Shown here: one piece after another, positions 41,239 to 57,281 of the stretch
Numbering within the stretch: position 1 is the first letter of the stretch
How the letters are laid out: every line of letters starts with the position of its first letter
Origin: Acanthacorydalis orientalis
Lineage: Eukaryota > Arthropoda > Insecta > Megaloptera > Corydalidae
Assembly (NCBI GenBank): GCA_034766995.1
Contig: CM068322.1
Coordinates: 9,269,810-9,333,809, forward strand
DNA: 64,000 nt
Direction of reading: 5' to 3'
Position numbers and translations under genes: made by a program
Notes under the pieces: generated by a model
What the model saw: the letters and a program-made list of their open reading frames with translations, nothing else
Told to the model about the DNA's origin: nothing
Databases searched by the model: none

Positions 41239-42070
41239 GTCAAAAGGAACTATTAAAAAATATTGAGAAGACATAATAATTCCAAGTTCTTCCAAATATT
41301 ATATGTATTATCATGTAGCATTCATTAAAATAAAAATATAATGATACGTTTAATGGTAAAAATTAGATTGATATCATTTTAGATACGAAATAAGATTATA
41401 ACAAAAATGTAATATCCTAAAATATTTAACATAATTTAATAAATCAAGCGGCCAAGAAATAAAATAATATATTTACTATCTTTTTACATTAATCGATGTT
41501 CCTTTTTATAAAATTAATATATTTTTCGATTTGATTCTATATTTGATGTGATACATTTTTAATTTAAAATTAAATAACATTCCGTAATAAAACATATATT
41601 ATTAATAAAATAATAAAAAAGACCATCAGAATATTTATCTAATGCATTATTTTGGTTTCAATTAAAATAGTCATACAAAATATTCATTAAAATAGTAGAA
41701 ATATACATTTTCATTTGAATGTCGTGATATATTACATAACTATTATAATAAATCTAATGTAATTCCTTACTATTTTAATACATATCCTTTTCTATTTTAT
41801 TAGTATTTTAGTGCTCATTTTTATCTAGTAATTATATATAAGTATTGATTTATTTTTAAAAAAATTAAAACTCCTATTACGCTATAAATTTATATATTAT
41901 ATTAGTAACATTATTATTAGATAAACAAAAAAAAATAAATATTTAAGGCTTATTAATGTTGAAATATGTAACTGTGAAATCTTTAGGTGTAAATCTGTGA
42001 ACATGTTATCTGTATAAATTTAACGTCATAATTAAAACAATAAATTATGATTTTTAATTGTGTAGTATTG

Positions 42071-42071
<1 letters not shown>
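39929..42071. other. AT-rich intergenic DNA
   Basis: No gene or element recognised; one (TA)n at 41182-41235. Very low GC throughout. Confidence 0.65.
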
Positions 42072-42286
<215 letters not shown>

Positions 42287-42639
42287 TAAATCACAGAGGG
42301 AGAAAAATATATTCGGTGTTAGTATGACATCTAAACAAACTATATGTACATTTTTATAAAATAAAATACGGAAAAAAATGATTGCAAATAATAAGTTCAT
42401 AATTCAATCGGTAGCTTAGCATATCATTCAATCAATGTATAGCATAATGAGTTTGCATTATAATTTTAATTTGTAACATTGCTGTCTTCATTTCAAAGGC
42501 GAAAAACACATTAAATATTTTAAAGCGACTTTGAATGTTATTACTTCACAATATAGTTCTGGAACTGTGGTTAAATTCATTTTCACATATGAATTTTTCT
42601 CTCAGCTCACAAACCAGAAAAAAATATTTAATCAGAAAT

Positions 42640-42815
42640 TTCGGAAATTGATACTGATCATTTTTTATTGTTTTTTATTCGCTTTTCAATCCTATCATTC
42701 TCAAAGCGCTGAGGTACAGAAAATCGCGCTTTAAGAATGATGGTGTCGTCATCGAAATGCACATAAATAATAATCAATAATCAATTATTGAACATTTTTG
42801 GACAAAACCTTTTAT
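42640..42815. repeat. Palindromic repeat family P, copy 4
   Basis: Arms CATTCTCAAAGCGCTGAGGT (42696-42715) and CGCGCTTTAAGAATGATGG (42725-42743), followed by TCATCGAAATGCACATAAAT and AATCAATTATTGAACATTTT. The right part matches copy 2 and the arms match copy 3. Confidence 0.7.
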
Positions 42816-44519
<1,704 letters not shown>

Positions 44520-44700
44520 AAATAATTATTAATCATTTTTGATTGTTGTCTATTTAAATTTCGATGAAGATGTTCTACCATCTTTGAAACGCCAACGTAC
44601 AAAAAATATTTAATTTTTGTGTACCTTGACGATGATAGCGCCGTTACCTAAATGCACATAAGCTACAATCAAAAATGATAAATAATAATAATGTATCGAA
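44520..44700. repeat. Palindromic repeat family P, copy 5
   Basis: Outer arms AATCATTTTTGATTGT (44531-44546) and ACAATCAAAAATGATA (44665-44680) are inverted. The inner part has CATCTTTGAAACGCCAACGT and GACGATGATAGCGCCGTTAC, then TAAATGCACATAAGC. The outer arms match copy 1 and the inner text matches copy 4. Confidence 0.68.
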
Positions 44701-45105
44701 AATTTTAGGTCAGGCAAATGTATGTAAGTTGTGCGAGTCGAGTGAAAGAAACTCATTTCTGATTGTGAATTAAACACAGTGCCAGAACTACATACTATTT
44801 AAAATGTATACTAAAACAATGAATTTCCATTAATTAAATTTGGTTTAAAATCTAAAAAAAACTTAAAATATTCGAGACATTTTCTAAATAGAACGAATGT
44901 CGCTTTACACAAATAAATTATTTTTGAACTATTAATTTTCATAAAAAATAAGTATGTATTGTGTTATTTATAAAATACGCGTTTATACAAGGTATGAACA
45001 TATTTATTAGATACAGACTAAAATCATTTGTCCTCATTTCTAAAGCGTTTCCAGCTGTAAGAAAGCATCAAATAAAAATATACATTTATATATATATATA
45101 TTTTT

Positions 45106-45164
<59 letters not shown>

Positions 45165-47260
45165 TACCAGGTTAAAATCATAAAATTATATTAGTTTATT
45201 CATTACCAATGAAAAAATCATAATGAATGAAGGAATGTGTAATTACTAGACAAGATTGTTTCATATCTCATATATTATAGGATCTCTATATAAAAATCGA
45301 TCCGTGTATGGAATTATATTGTTGGTCTGATTGTATTAACGACGATATCATAAAACATATTTAGACATTAGACGAAACATATTTGTAACATATCTATTTT
45401 GTCTCTTATTACGTTGATTGTATCTACGAGAATCGACAATAATATTAATTAGTGAAAGTCAAAAAAAAATAAATAAATATTGTTATTTTTGAGGTGATTT
45501 ATGTAATGGATCACGAAATACATGTTATAAGTGTTCCTAGTTGTTTTATATTGTACGTTTTTTATTACGTTTTATTATTTAAATTGATTTACGTTTTTAC
45601 AAATAATTATAATTTGTGTGTATTCACTTATTCAATATATTTTTTTAATCGTTTGGGGATTAGTTTTGTTCCTGAATATAATTAATTTTAATATGACCAT
45701 ATCCATTATATTATCATAACATATCATTATGTGATACATGTTAAAAACTGAAAATTATTTTAATATTACGTTGTGCAATATTTATACATTTGATTTTATG
45801 ATATTTTTCCACAGACTTTTTGTTTTATACAGGATACACTTTTATTGCAGATAATATTTTCCCTTTAAATGTATTTTTTTACTAAAATTTCACAGTTTAT
45901 ATTCAAGAATTTATTACGTATAAACATATAAACTTTATACAACAATAATATACTTCACTATAATTTTTATATTTAATACACGTGACAACAAAAATATTAT
46001 TTTTCATCTAAAACTAGAAATAATGTTTTCATGATAAAATAAATGTATCCTTATATCCCACAAATGATTTACAAATTTGTTAATAAATTTTAATTTTATG
46101 ATGACCTATAATTGAATCTAAAAAAATGCTAACGAAATTCTACAAGACGTCAATGTAAATCCAAGAATAGACACTTAATAATTATCAGATATTGATGTGT
46201 AACATCAACAGCATGTAAATATTTAATAAAATGAAGGAAAATTTAAAAAGAGTCTTCATGAATTGTCTGTTAAATGAAAAAAATGATGAGTCAATACACG
46301 CCATAATAATAATACAATTTCATGTACTGTTTGCATGATAAATATTTTACCATTTAAAAACTTGTCCACTGTTATAAACTTACCAATGACTAAGTTTGAC
46401 TCAAAACTTATGCAACTTAACATACAAGTCTTCACCAACAACTGTTGCTTAAGAAATGTTACACTTTTAATAAAAACAAACCTATGTAAATCCATTTTAA
46501 ATATAATTTTATTTCTTATCAAATAAATACTAAATCAACAAAAAAGCAGACTACATTTACTTAAAATAATGTCAATTTATCTGTACATTAACAGATATGA
46601 AAGGTTTTTCCACTATAATTTTCTTTAAAAAGGTATAAAAATTTAACACCTAAGAAAATTTAGTATAAAGAAAATTAATAATTTAATATTTAGTTGGATA
46701 TAAAAAGGGTTAGTTTACAAAATATTTCTCAATCAATTTATTAATTAAATATAATTCGAAAATTGAATGATGGTATGTAATTTAAAATGTATTTGAAATA
46801 TTTTAAGAGGTACACTAATTATAAGTATAATTTTTAACTTTCCTTTTTTTATAAAAAAATATCCTTGTTTTAAAAAACAGTACAGAAATCAAACAGAAAG
46901 TAGAGAAGTTTTTTTATTAAAACAATTGCTTCATACAGTGGTAATTGAAAAGTATAAATAGATATAAATATATTGATAATGAAAAAATTAATATATAAAA
47001 AAAATTAGAAACTTTTACTCAAAAACTCAGATAAAATATATAAATTGATAATAAATTTCTCATCATTCGCTTATTTTATAAAAAAACTGTGTATTAAGAT
47101 TTATTACTGTAATAAATAAATGTATACACAGCTGTAGCTTAGAGAAATGTACATATGTATACATATATACAAAATCAAATTGGTACATGTTTTTACAGGT
47201 ATGGTATGATTGAAAAATTTAATTTTACAAATTGATGCAGCTTAAAAATTCTCACATGAA
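44701..47260. other. AT-rich intergenic DNA
   Basis: No gene or element recognised. (TA)n at 45086-45160 with a TTTTTTTTA interruption. Short frames at 45494 and 46256-46526 have no family resemblance. Confidence 0.65.
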
Positions 47261-47450
47261 AATCTTCAATAATTGCTTATTGTCCGTTTCTATTTTGGTT
47301 TATACATATTTCGATAGCGATGCTCTAATCTTCAGAGCACAAAAACATAAAAATACCAATTTGCAATATATGCTTTGAAGATTACAGTGTTGCCAGAAAA
47401 ATATCTGAATCAAAATCAAAATAAATAATAAGCAATTGTTGAAAATTTTG
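47261..47450. repeat. Palindromic repeat family P, copy 6
   Basis: Outer arms TTCAATAATTGCTTATT (47265-47281) and AATAAGCAATTGTTGAA (47427-47443) are inverted. Inner arms GCTCTAATCTTCAGAGCAC and GCTTTGAAGATTACAGTG follow the family plan. Confidence 0.62.
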
Positions 47451-50283
47451 ATAAAAATAATTTTTCAAAAGGTGTGCAGAGTTATTCATTTGTGAAACTA
47501 CAGTCCTTCGATTTTATAATTAAAAAAAAACAACCCTTAAATTTATAAATAATTACAATTTTAAGAAAGCTATTTTTATTTTGACTGAAACAATAATAAA
47601 AACAAAAATATTAGATTGCAATATGTCAAATTATATAGCAGAAAAAATTAATTTGATTATAATTAATCGAAAAATGTTGTATATATATTTAAATTATTGT
47701 TCAATTTTTTCAAAATTGTTATTCAATTATAACGTCTAAAAATCTTTATTTTGATTAAGTTATGATTTCTTAAAAATATATTAGTTTCAATATATTACAG
47801 TTAATAAGCCTGCATTTACAGTTGACTATTTTATTATTACAGTTCTATTATTCCCTTCACTACATTTTTGTAAATAAATATTTATTATTTAATAGTTAAC
47901 TATGTCCATATAAATTAAGACAAAATAATTAACTAATGTTTTTATTAAACAAATCCTTTTACTCATAATGATTACAAAAGTAGCAAATATTTAGAAAAAA
48001 TCAGATTTCATCATTGCACAACTTTATAAAGGTCTATTTAAAATGGATGAAATACTTAAAAAATATTTCACTTCATATTTTTCTTTCAGTTAAATACCAT
48101 AGTTTCATTCATAGTTTTATAAAAAAATTCAGTTCAAGATTGTGCCAGCGCCCTGGGCGCTTCAGGATTGAGTGCGAGGAATGGAGACCTAACTCATGCG
48201 GATGATGTCACTCATCCCGTGATAACGAGTAAAAAATTCATACACAAATTTCAAATTTATAGTTCAATTTATTCCCTTTTCTTCAAACACAATTATTTAA
48301 ACTTTTAATAATTTAAATAGCTTTTTTGTGTTTATTTGAAAAATTATATGTACATTTTCAAATTTTTTACTTCTATGATAATTCTATATTTTATCACTTA
48401 TATAATCCAAATACATCCTGGTAGTTGAATTATAGAAGATCATACAATAGAAGTTTCTGACTACAAAATTTGTATTAAAGGAATCAAATAGTAAATCAAT
48501 TTTAAAATTTGATATCAAATCTAAAATTTGTGTTACTAGAGTAAGATACAAGAATATTAGGAGTATTTATATGAATATGATTTAATATTTATATACAAGA
48601 TTTTTTTAATATAGAATGTTGCAAAATATTTGAGCTATGCTCATAATTTTTTATTAAATACTACAACTAGGTTTCACTTGCTAGTGACGCTCTATGTACC
48701 ACTAGATGCAGTTATGTTAGTTAAAGATATTAAGATAAGTTTATGAGCATGGCTAAATTTAGTAATACATTAATTGCTAAACTAGAAAGTATGATCTAGT
48801 TGCAGTTTTCAGTGAAAGATTATGATCATGGCCTTTTATTGTTTTGTATTTAAACATATTCTACTGATACTACACATTTATGAAATTTTAAATCAAAAAA
48901 TGATACTCAAAGATGTAAGATATTAGAACTGCAAAAATATTATATAAATTATTGTATAATATTTGTATATATATATAAAGTTTAACACCTAAATTTGAGA
49001 AAAAATGGTTGACTACTTTTTCACATGGATTTTTTTCATATGAAGACATTTTATGTAGTATTTAGGTACTAATTTATAAATATGAATTCCTTTTTTATTT
49101 GGTTGTGTAATCCATACAGGAAATAGTAAACATTTGTAATTATTCAACGATACTGTAAAAATAGTATTAACATTTGCTTGCGTTTATTATTTTATAACGC
49201 AGAATACTACCAATTTCATCTCATTTTACACTGGCATAGTTAAATTGTATAAGAATTTGTTTCTTTAAAATTTTCTAAAGTTTTTTAGCTTCATAAGTCA
49301 TTAACTATTTATTATTTTTTCGTTTGAAAAAAATTGAATTTTTATACATAATAAATAAAATTTCAATTTATCAACTTTGATTTCAATTTTATGTTTGCTT
49401 TGTGGTTTATTATATTTTAATGTTTTTCAGATACACATATTTATAAAAACCAAGGAAATAAATATATTAAAGTACGTAAAATACTCTATCTTTTTAAATT
49501 CTTGTTTTATATAAAAAAAATATTTAGGAGTACCAACGCAGGATATTTTATATTTAATAACAATCATTCTAGATTTTAATTTATCAAGTTACTTACCTTG
49601 CTCAGTTATTATTTTCTGTTTTTTTGATTGTTGATAATAATGTCACATAATTTATATTGAAATTGCTTGCTTCTTCATTTGTCTTCACTATACGTATTTA
49701 CTGTCTTTCTTGGTTTCAAAGAAAACTGTTTTTAACCTCACTTTAAACATATGTTGATGACACCGGCTAAATTTAAACATCAACTATGAAGTTTGCAATG
49801 AATTTCGTTTATTGTTCAAATGAAAAATTGGAACATATATATATATATATAAACAAGTCAACTTAATGATTTTTCTAAAGTATATCTATTTATAAAAAAT
49901 AATCTTTTTAAACAGTTTAGATGACATGTTAAATGTGTATTAAACTATTAAGTATATTAAACCGTTTTTTGATATTACATGTAGAAAATTAATTAATCAA
50001 GCGTAAATTACAACTTTGAATCGACCAACAGTTTAAGCCGGTAAAAGTAACAGGAAAATATGAGCTGTTATTTAGTATTGCGGACTTAAATAGATGACGT
50101 TAGTTATTCGATTTGTAAGTCATTTTATGTATCGTTTTACTATTGGCAGAGAACATGAATAAATATAAATGCCTCTGATTGGTCGAATAAAAATTGCGTT
50201 CTTCGTAAATGTTTAAAACTATGGTTTAAAATTTCATTTGTTAAATATTATTTATTATCGTTGTTGGCACCTTCGTGAGAATA
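47451..50283. other. AT-rich intergenic DNA
   Basis: No gene recognised. A small GC-richer scrap at 48130-48225 (CCAGCGCCCTGGGCGCTTCA; GATGATGTCACTCATCCCGT) is unexplained. Confidence 0.6.
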
Positions 50284-50301
50284 AATTTTGCTCGGCTTAC
50301 C

Positions 50302-50605
50302 TGTTACATTTGTGATGTCCCGAGGGATAAATTATTTTATTGCCAAAGGACGAAAAGCAGGTGAGTTAAATTTTAATTTTATTAATTTTCATTGTTAATA
50401 GTTATTTATGTGTAATAGTTAATTATATTTGTATTGTAGAGCACGACTATGGCTTCAAGCAATGGGAGTTGGTGAAGAACATGCTGATGCTGCATCAAAA
50501 ATGATGAGATTATGTAGCCATCATTTTAAAACAAGTGACTTTACCAATTCCTTACAAAGCCACTTAAATAGATCAGCCGTCCCCTCTTTGTGCTTAGAGA
50601 GACAA
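50302..50605 (+). pseudogene. THAP zinc finger exons of the P-like pseudogene
   Basis: Exon 50302(or earlier)-50360 plus exon 50440-50605 splice in phase (AG|A gives Arg). Two Cys four apart, 40 residues, then C-x2-H and the AVPSL end fit the THAP C2CH finger. The first exon stays open to a stop at 50242-50244 but has no ATG, so the true start was lost or lies in another exon. The splice from 50605 to the next exon is not resolved. Confidence 0.8.
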
Positions 50606-52603
50606 GTATAAAATGTTTTTTATTTGTTAACATAATCTACATCTGTTAAAAATAAATAAAGTGGTTTATTAGATATGGTTTTGAAAAATAAAAATTTTTC
50701 AAAATCATGCTGTGTGAGATACAATGATCCGAAAATACCTAATTTGTTTTTGGGTAGTGATAAACATTAGGAAAGAAATGCCAAACACGTCGAGTACAGA
50801 TAAATTTATGAAACTTTTAAAAAGGAAACAAAAATATATCTGTACTCTGAAACATGTTTGTGCAAAAAATAAGAAAAATATAAAGGTGTTGTTACGAAGC
50901 AGTGCAGATCACTTGAATTTAATTTTCAAAGATTTTCCTGCTACAGCCCGAATGTTGTTGGCCACACAGGTATTAATTTTTACAATTATTAAATGTTTAC
51001 ATTGTTGTTTATAAATTAATAAACATATGTATATTTTTTATAGCTTCGTGTCAGGGGTGTGCCACAGTCAGGCAGACGGTGGACTGAAAAAGATGTTGTG
51101 TTTGTCTTTCTGGAAAAGAAGCCCAAAAGGTTATCGTTTATTACGTAAATTAATTATTTTACCATCGATCAATACTTTAAGGACTCTTTTGAGGTTGATC
51201 CCTTTGAAACCAGGTGTAAACAACTACATCATGTCATACCTAACAAGCATGGTCAGTAATTTAAAGGTCAACGACAACTTCTGTTCATTGATGTTTGATG
51301 AAATATCAATTCGCAAGGGGTTGCCGTATGACCAATGTGCTGATAGAATTACTGGGCATGTTGACATGGACACTGGATTCATAGGGAAGGAATATGCAAA
51401 TAGCGTTATGGTTTTCATGTTGCAAGGTGTGAGACATAACTGGAAGCAGCCAATTACCTACTACTTTTGTCGATTTAAATTTAACTTCAGATCATTTGTC
51501 ACGAATGATCATTGAAGTTATTCAGCGAGTAGAGTCAACTGGACTTCGGGTTGTATGCACAGTTTGCGATATGGGATGCAATACTGTGAAAGCATTAAAT
51601 TCCTTAAAATTGAAAAAAGAAGACCCATTTTTTGGTTTCGAAGGTCGAGCAATTTTTACAGTGTTTGACCCACCCCATTTACTCAAATGCACCCGGAATA
51701 TGCTCATGAAACACGATATACGCTGTGAAGTTACATTGGGGGACACTTTTTTCTTTGCTGAAGCCAAATGGACTCATATTCAAAAATTGTATGAAGTTGA
51801 TATGGGCAATGTTCTCTATCGGCAATTGCCCAAATTAACAGAAGCCCATTTGTTTCCAGGTATGCGAAGTATAAAGGTGTCTTTAGCAGCACAGGTGATG
51901 AGTCATTCGGTAGCTGCTGGTATTATCAGCCTAATATCTCGCGGAATTCTTCCAGGAAAAGCACTGGCTACAGCATTTTTGTGAGGGCTGTCGACTCATT
52001 GTTCGACAGTTTTAATGGAGTCAGTGTTTCTCCTGAGAATGGAAAAGATCTCTGGTGCTGCATTTAAAAAACTTCACAGCATACATGGTTTTGGGAAAAA
52101 AATGAAGCAGTCAGGAAGGCCCCTTACACCTCCTTCACAAAATGGATGGATTATAACACTGCGAGCAATCCGGGGAATATGGGAATTTTTAAAAACTAGA
52201 GGATTTCGTTATCTTCGAACAAGAAGTTTCAATCAAGATCCTTTAGAAAATTTCTTTGGCTTGGTTCGCTCTTGCTCAGGGGGTAACGATCATCCTACCG
52301 CAGAACAGTTTGAATCTTCATATAAAAGTTGTGTTGTAAATAACAACTAATTTTGGAATTAATGGTTCTAACTGTGAAGATGATAAAATGCAATTTTTAG
52401 CGGATTTTCGGACATTTTTTTTCAAAATTCTTCTAACAGGATGTATGTAATCCGAATTATAGTTGTTGACGAGTCATTAGTACGAAATTCGTCTTCTGAT
52501 TTTCCAGCAACTGTATTTCCGAGTGTTGAATCAGTGACATTATGTGGTGAATATCATATTCTGTCTGTGGCATACGTCGCTGGATTTATTGTTGTTTCAT
52601 AGT

Positions 52604-52690
52604 GAAGAAATATGCAAATAGCATTATGGTTGTCATGTAGCAAGGTGTGAGACGTAGCTGGAAGCAGCCAATTGTCTATTACTTTTCTCA
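52604..52690 (+). repeat. Second copy of an internal P-like segment
   Basis: About 85 bases (AAATATGCAAATAGCATTAT ... GGAAGCAGCCAATTGTCTAT) repeat 51388-51470 in the same orientation with about ten differences. One difference creates a stop (ATGTAG). It comes after the transposase C-terminus, so it is out of order. It is immediately followed by a (TA)n array. Confidence 0.88.
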
Positions 52691-52796
<106 letters not shown>

Positions 52797-55214
52797 ATTT
52801 TATAAATAAATGCATTTGTAAATGAAATTATCCTAGTTTTTGTTATCACTTTGTTTAAAAACATATTTTATTTAGTGTATTGTCTTTTTTATTTAGATTC
52901 ATGAAATTCAGAAGAATTAAATAGAACAAGAATTTTAAATTAATTTAGAAAAAAGACAACCCCCAGATATTTAGTAAATTAAGATTTCATGAAGAAATAT
53001 ATGACAAATATCATTTCCTCGCTGAAACATTTTATTTTAATAATGAAATATAAACAATTATTAATTAACATGATAATATGGACAATACAAAAAGCAGGAC
53101 ACTGAACACTGTCTAATAAATAAATTTATACCAATGTATATTTTTTATTAATGCTTCAGTTATACATTTAGGTACAAATAGCATTCTGTAACGTTATTTA
53201 TCAAAAAAATCTTGTAAAATTTTATAACTAGTTAAATTTCCATTTTCATAGAAAATATTCATATGTAAAAATAAGTTTAAATTTATTAATATTAAAAAAA
53301 GTGTAGATTAAAATTAGTATTTTATTTAAGAATTGAGATTACAAAGAAAGAATAAAAGAAGGTAAAGCTTGTTAATGTCTACATTCCTTTTAAACATAAA
53401 TTAAATATTGTTTTTATCAGAAAATTTCTGTTGCACTATATTTATTAGTTGTATGTTAAATTATAAATTTATTGATTCTTTTTAATCAATTGTTATTGTA
53501 TTATATTATTATTTGGCTGAGTGTGTCGACATACATATATTATACTTATTTACAAGATCTGCATTTATGTTTAATATTAAAAATCCGATTTTTTTTATGC
53601 ATACAAAAATAAAACAAATAAATAAAAAAATCGTGCTTTATTTGAAGTATACACACATTGCTTAACTCTATTTAATTTGGTTTATTAATTATATATTTAT
53701 GTGAAAATTAATTAGTGTTTTTATTAACAAAAGTAATATACATGAATTGGTTCATTGAACTTCTGATGTGAATGACTTTAGGTGTCAAAGCGCCCTAAAA
53801 CCCAAATAATTAACTAACTTCATTGAATTCTTTTTACTTAACTTTGAAGTTGGTATTAACCCTCGATAGAACCTTAATTGATAAGTTATTGACGTGATGT
53901 TGGTACTACACTCAAAAATTACTAATTTTTTGCTATCATTTTTGAATTTAGTCAGTTTATTTTGGTCTCTTATCGTGAGTGCATCAAAACATAGTTTCGC
54001 ATAATATTTGATTTTTCAAAATTAAAAGCTCAATGTTGATCGTTGGTGATTAGAACGGATCCATTTAATCAGATTTATAATAAATAAAAACAGTCAATGA
54101 CAGTCCGAAAATATTATTTTTTGACATATTCATAACAGAGGTGTTCATTTTACAGTTTGTGTGAAGAATCGTCAGTGTGTTTAGTGTGAAGAAAAGAATC
54201 GACACCAGGTTTTCTCAATCCAATTATTTTTTTACTGTAAGTCAACGCAATTTCCATCATGTTTTCCTTTATTATCCCAGTGAGTTTTCACTGATATCGT
54301 TTTTAAAAAAATATTTAAAACAATTCGACATTCATTTTCATATTTAGTTAATGAAATGATATCATGTGCATGTATGTATGTGGATGGATATACTTATTTA
54401 TTTTCACACATTAGGTTAATTTCAAAATTGGTGGTCTTCAATATATGCGGTGTTATATTGAACGATTATCGATTTTGTAATCGACGCACGGAGCTTTCGG
54501 GGTGGATGAATTGCTGTAAAGCGAAGTTGAAGCCTTCGACTCCACGATTTTTCTACACATGTTTTTCAGATGTTAGGCGATGGCTGCCCGTCGTGCAGTT
54601 TAGGTTAGGAACGCATATATTAATCCGCTTCACGGGTTGTATATGTCGTCGTCTCACCTTGTAGCAGGTGTAGAGTAGGAGTGGCTCGGATCAAATGGAT
54701 TTCGAGTCCTAGATCAATGTTTATTTTTTCTCTTCATGTTTCTTCTTTCAGGTCCTAGAACTTCAATCTCTTTTTTGTTTGTTGTAATTAAAAGTAGATT
54801 TTTTTGCTTTGTCGATTCAGTAAATTTAGAGTTTTTTGTCGATTTTAATTAGTTTACTTGTCATTTTTTTTCAATAGCATTGCTTTGTTTTTATTGAATT
54901 AGTAGTAGTTTTCTTTTTTTTAATTGTAGGTTTTATTTGATTTGTAAGTTTTGTTTCTAGTTGACTTAAAGTACTTTGATTTTGTTTTGATAATTTACTT
55001 CATTCCCTCGCCATGGATTGTGGGGTAATGATATAAATCGTATCATTACCATGTGTGTTTGGTAATCAGATCAATTATGTTTCATAACAGAATATACATT
55101 TTAAGATTTTAATACAAGTGATAACGCGTTTTGGAATCTTGTATGTATCTTCGCTTTTGATACATAATTTATTTGGTTAACGAGTGATTCCCGAAATTGC
55201 GTTTGTGTTGTATA

Positions 55215-55274
<60 letters not shown>

Positions 55275-56859
55275 AATAGTAATTTAAGTTATTTTTCAAG
55301 TTTCGTTAGTGCATGCAGTTAATTCGATTTGTTTTATCAGACTGGAAAAACATTTTAAATTTGAAAAATGTATCTATAAATATGAAAATAGATAAAATAT
55401 CATTCAATATGAAATAGATCAAATTTCATTTACATCTGATAAAACTTAATTTAATCAAAATGGCGAACTTGTTAAACACAAGACAAAAAGTATATGATTT
55501 TTATGAGTACTAGATGTATTCAGCTTTCTATAGATTTGAATAATGATCGAAAGAGAGTCATGAAAATCGTAATTGCTGCTTACATATTTGTTCATACAAA
55601 CTGTATATATTTTTGTATTCTGGTTAAATGACTAATTTAGTTTTGATTAAATTCGCGGAGTGTATTCAGTGGAAGTGTCTGCCATCGAATGGATTCTTTA
55701 GGTAAAACAGCTACAATTCTCATTTTTTTTCAAAATGATATATTTTCTAATAACTTTTTATTTCCGCTGTTAAGAATATCGACATCGAATTCAATCGATC
55801 CATTTTTCGATCATATTTAATCTGTTTTCATTTCCTGTCAATTTTTGTTCCAAACGATAATGTTTTTAATTTTTATTATTTAATAAATAATCAAAAATTT
55901 CAATTTCCATTCCTTAGACAATTAATCGTTTTTTTCTGGATATTTCTATTATTGAACATATTGATTACGATAATTTAGAATATGTAGGTTTAGAAGATGT
56001 AGAATATGTAGATGTTTGGATCTATATATCTATATGTCAATTAATCAATCTGTCTACCTATTTGTCTATTTATATCTAAATATGGTCTGTCACAAATTAA
56101 ATTTTTAGTCTAATGGATTACTAAAAAAATGGACCTAGTTGAGTCAAGTATGGATATATGAAGAGTTTTATCTAATATTTTTTTTATTTTTTCAGCTTAA
56201 ATATTATTAAGTTTCAGATTATTTTATATTTAAATTTGATCAAAACAAGATGTTTTAATTTTAAAGAACTTTGAAGAGTGCTAAACGATTTTTATCTAAT
56301 AAGGAATCACTGATATTTCGAAATAGCGAGGAATTTTAAATTTCAATTATTCATCAGTATTATGAAATATGGTAATTTGGTAAACTGTTTTAGAAATATA
56401 ATAAGTGGTTCCGAGTTTAGCTAGAATCGGTTTAGCTTTTTGTTTTTAAGTTCACTTTCATTTTTGATCTTTTTTGTGTAAATTTGTTTTTATAATATAT
56501 TAACTTCTATTTCATTTTCAGTAGAAAATAAATAAATTATTTTAAATTATTTTTTTTATTTTCTTAGTATTCTTTTCTAAATAATTTTAAATAAATTCTT
56601 AATTAAAGTTAGGATTAGATTAGGGTTGGTTTACGGATCAACAGGGTAGATCTACACATCTGCAACCTCAACGTGGTGTAGAAGTGGCAATATACGCAAA
56701 AAATTCAGTGAAATTTTATTACAAAAAAAAGAAAGTAATTTTGTCTTTATTTCTTTATGGAAATATATAAATGGTAAAATTAAATATATTTAAATATTTG
56801 AAATAAAGTTTCACTGAAATATTTTACATATGGCCAATGCAGATAATATATATATATAT
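52797..56859. other. Intergenic DNA, partly less AT-rich
   Basis: No gene recognised. A family-R motif lies at 53771-53812. 54450-54720 is GC-richer (ACGCACGGAGCTTTCGGGGT; GATGGCTGCCCGTCGTGCAG) with a 102-codon frame at 54356-54664 that I cannot assign. (TA)n at 55218-55262. 56620-56700 holds another unassigned GC-richer scrap. Confidence 0.55.
53771..53812 (-). repeat. Family R GC-rich motif, copy 2
   Basis: On the - strand: GGGTTTTAGGGCGCTTTGAC then ACCTAAAGTCATT. It shares GGGTTTTAGGGCGCT exactly with the copy at 59.9 kb, in the opposite orientation. Confidence 0.6.
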
Positions 56860-57002
56860 AAATTCAAAATTATCCACAAAAAATTCGATGATATCGACTT
56901 ATTGGTTTATGATTTCGAGGTTTCAATGGTACCCAAATATGTTTATCTCTTATATAAAATAACACGTTGCAATCTGTGCGATAATGATTATTTAAACATA
57001 CT

Positions 57003-57067
<65 letters not shown>

Positions 57068-57233
57068 CAACACGTTGCAATATATCGGGGAGAATGATTT
57101 TATAGACATAAATGAGTTTTTAAAAAAATGTTTGTTTCATTCGGTTACATAACATGCTTATAATTGACAAGTGGCGGAGCGTAGCCAGGGGGGGGGTCGG
57201 TGAGCGTAACGAGCAGTAGGCGAAGCTTCCTTG

Positions 57234-57279
<46 letters not shown>
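56860..57279 (+). repeat. Family G repeat, copy 4
   Basis: Best preserved copy: AAATTATCCACAAAAAATTC, CAATGGTACCCAAATATGTT, CACGTTGCAATCTGTGCGAT, ACATACTAACA, internal (TA)n (57005-57064), AACAACACGTTGCAATATAT, TTTGTTTCATTCGGTTACAT, a GC block with TGGCGGAGCGTAGCCA, nine G, GTCGGTGAGCGTAACGAGCA and GGCGAAGCTTCCTTGTATGT, then terminal (TA)n (57236-57279). The 79-91-codon frames in it cross (TA)n and are not genes. Confidence 0.75.
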
Positions 57280-57281
<2 letters not shown>

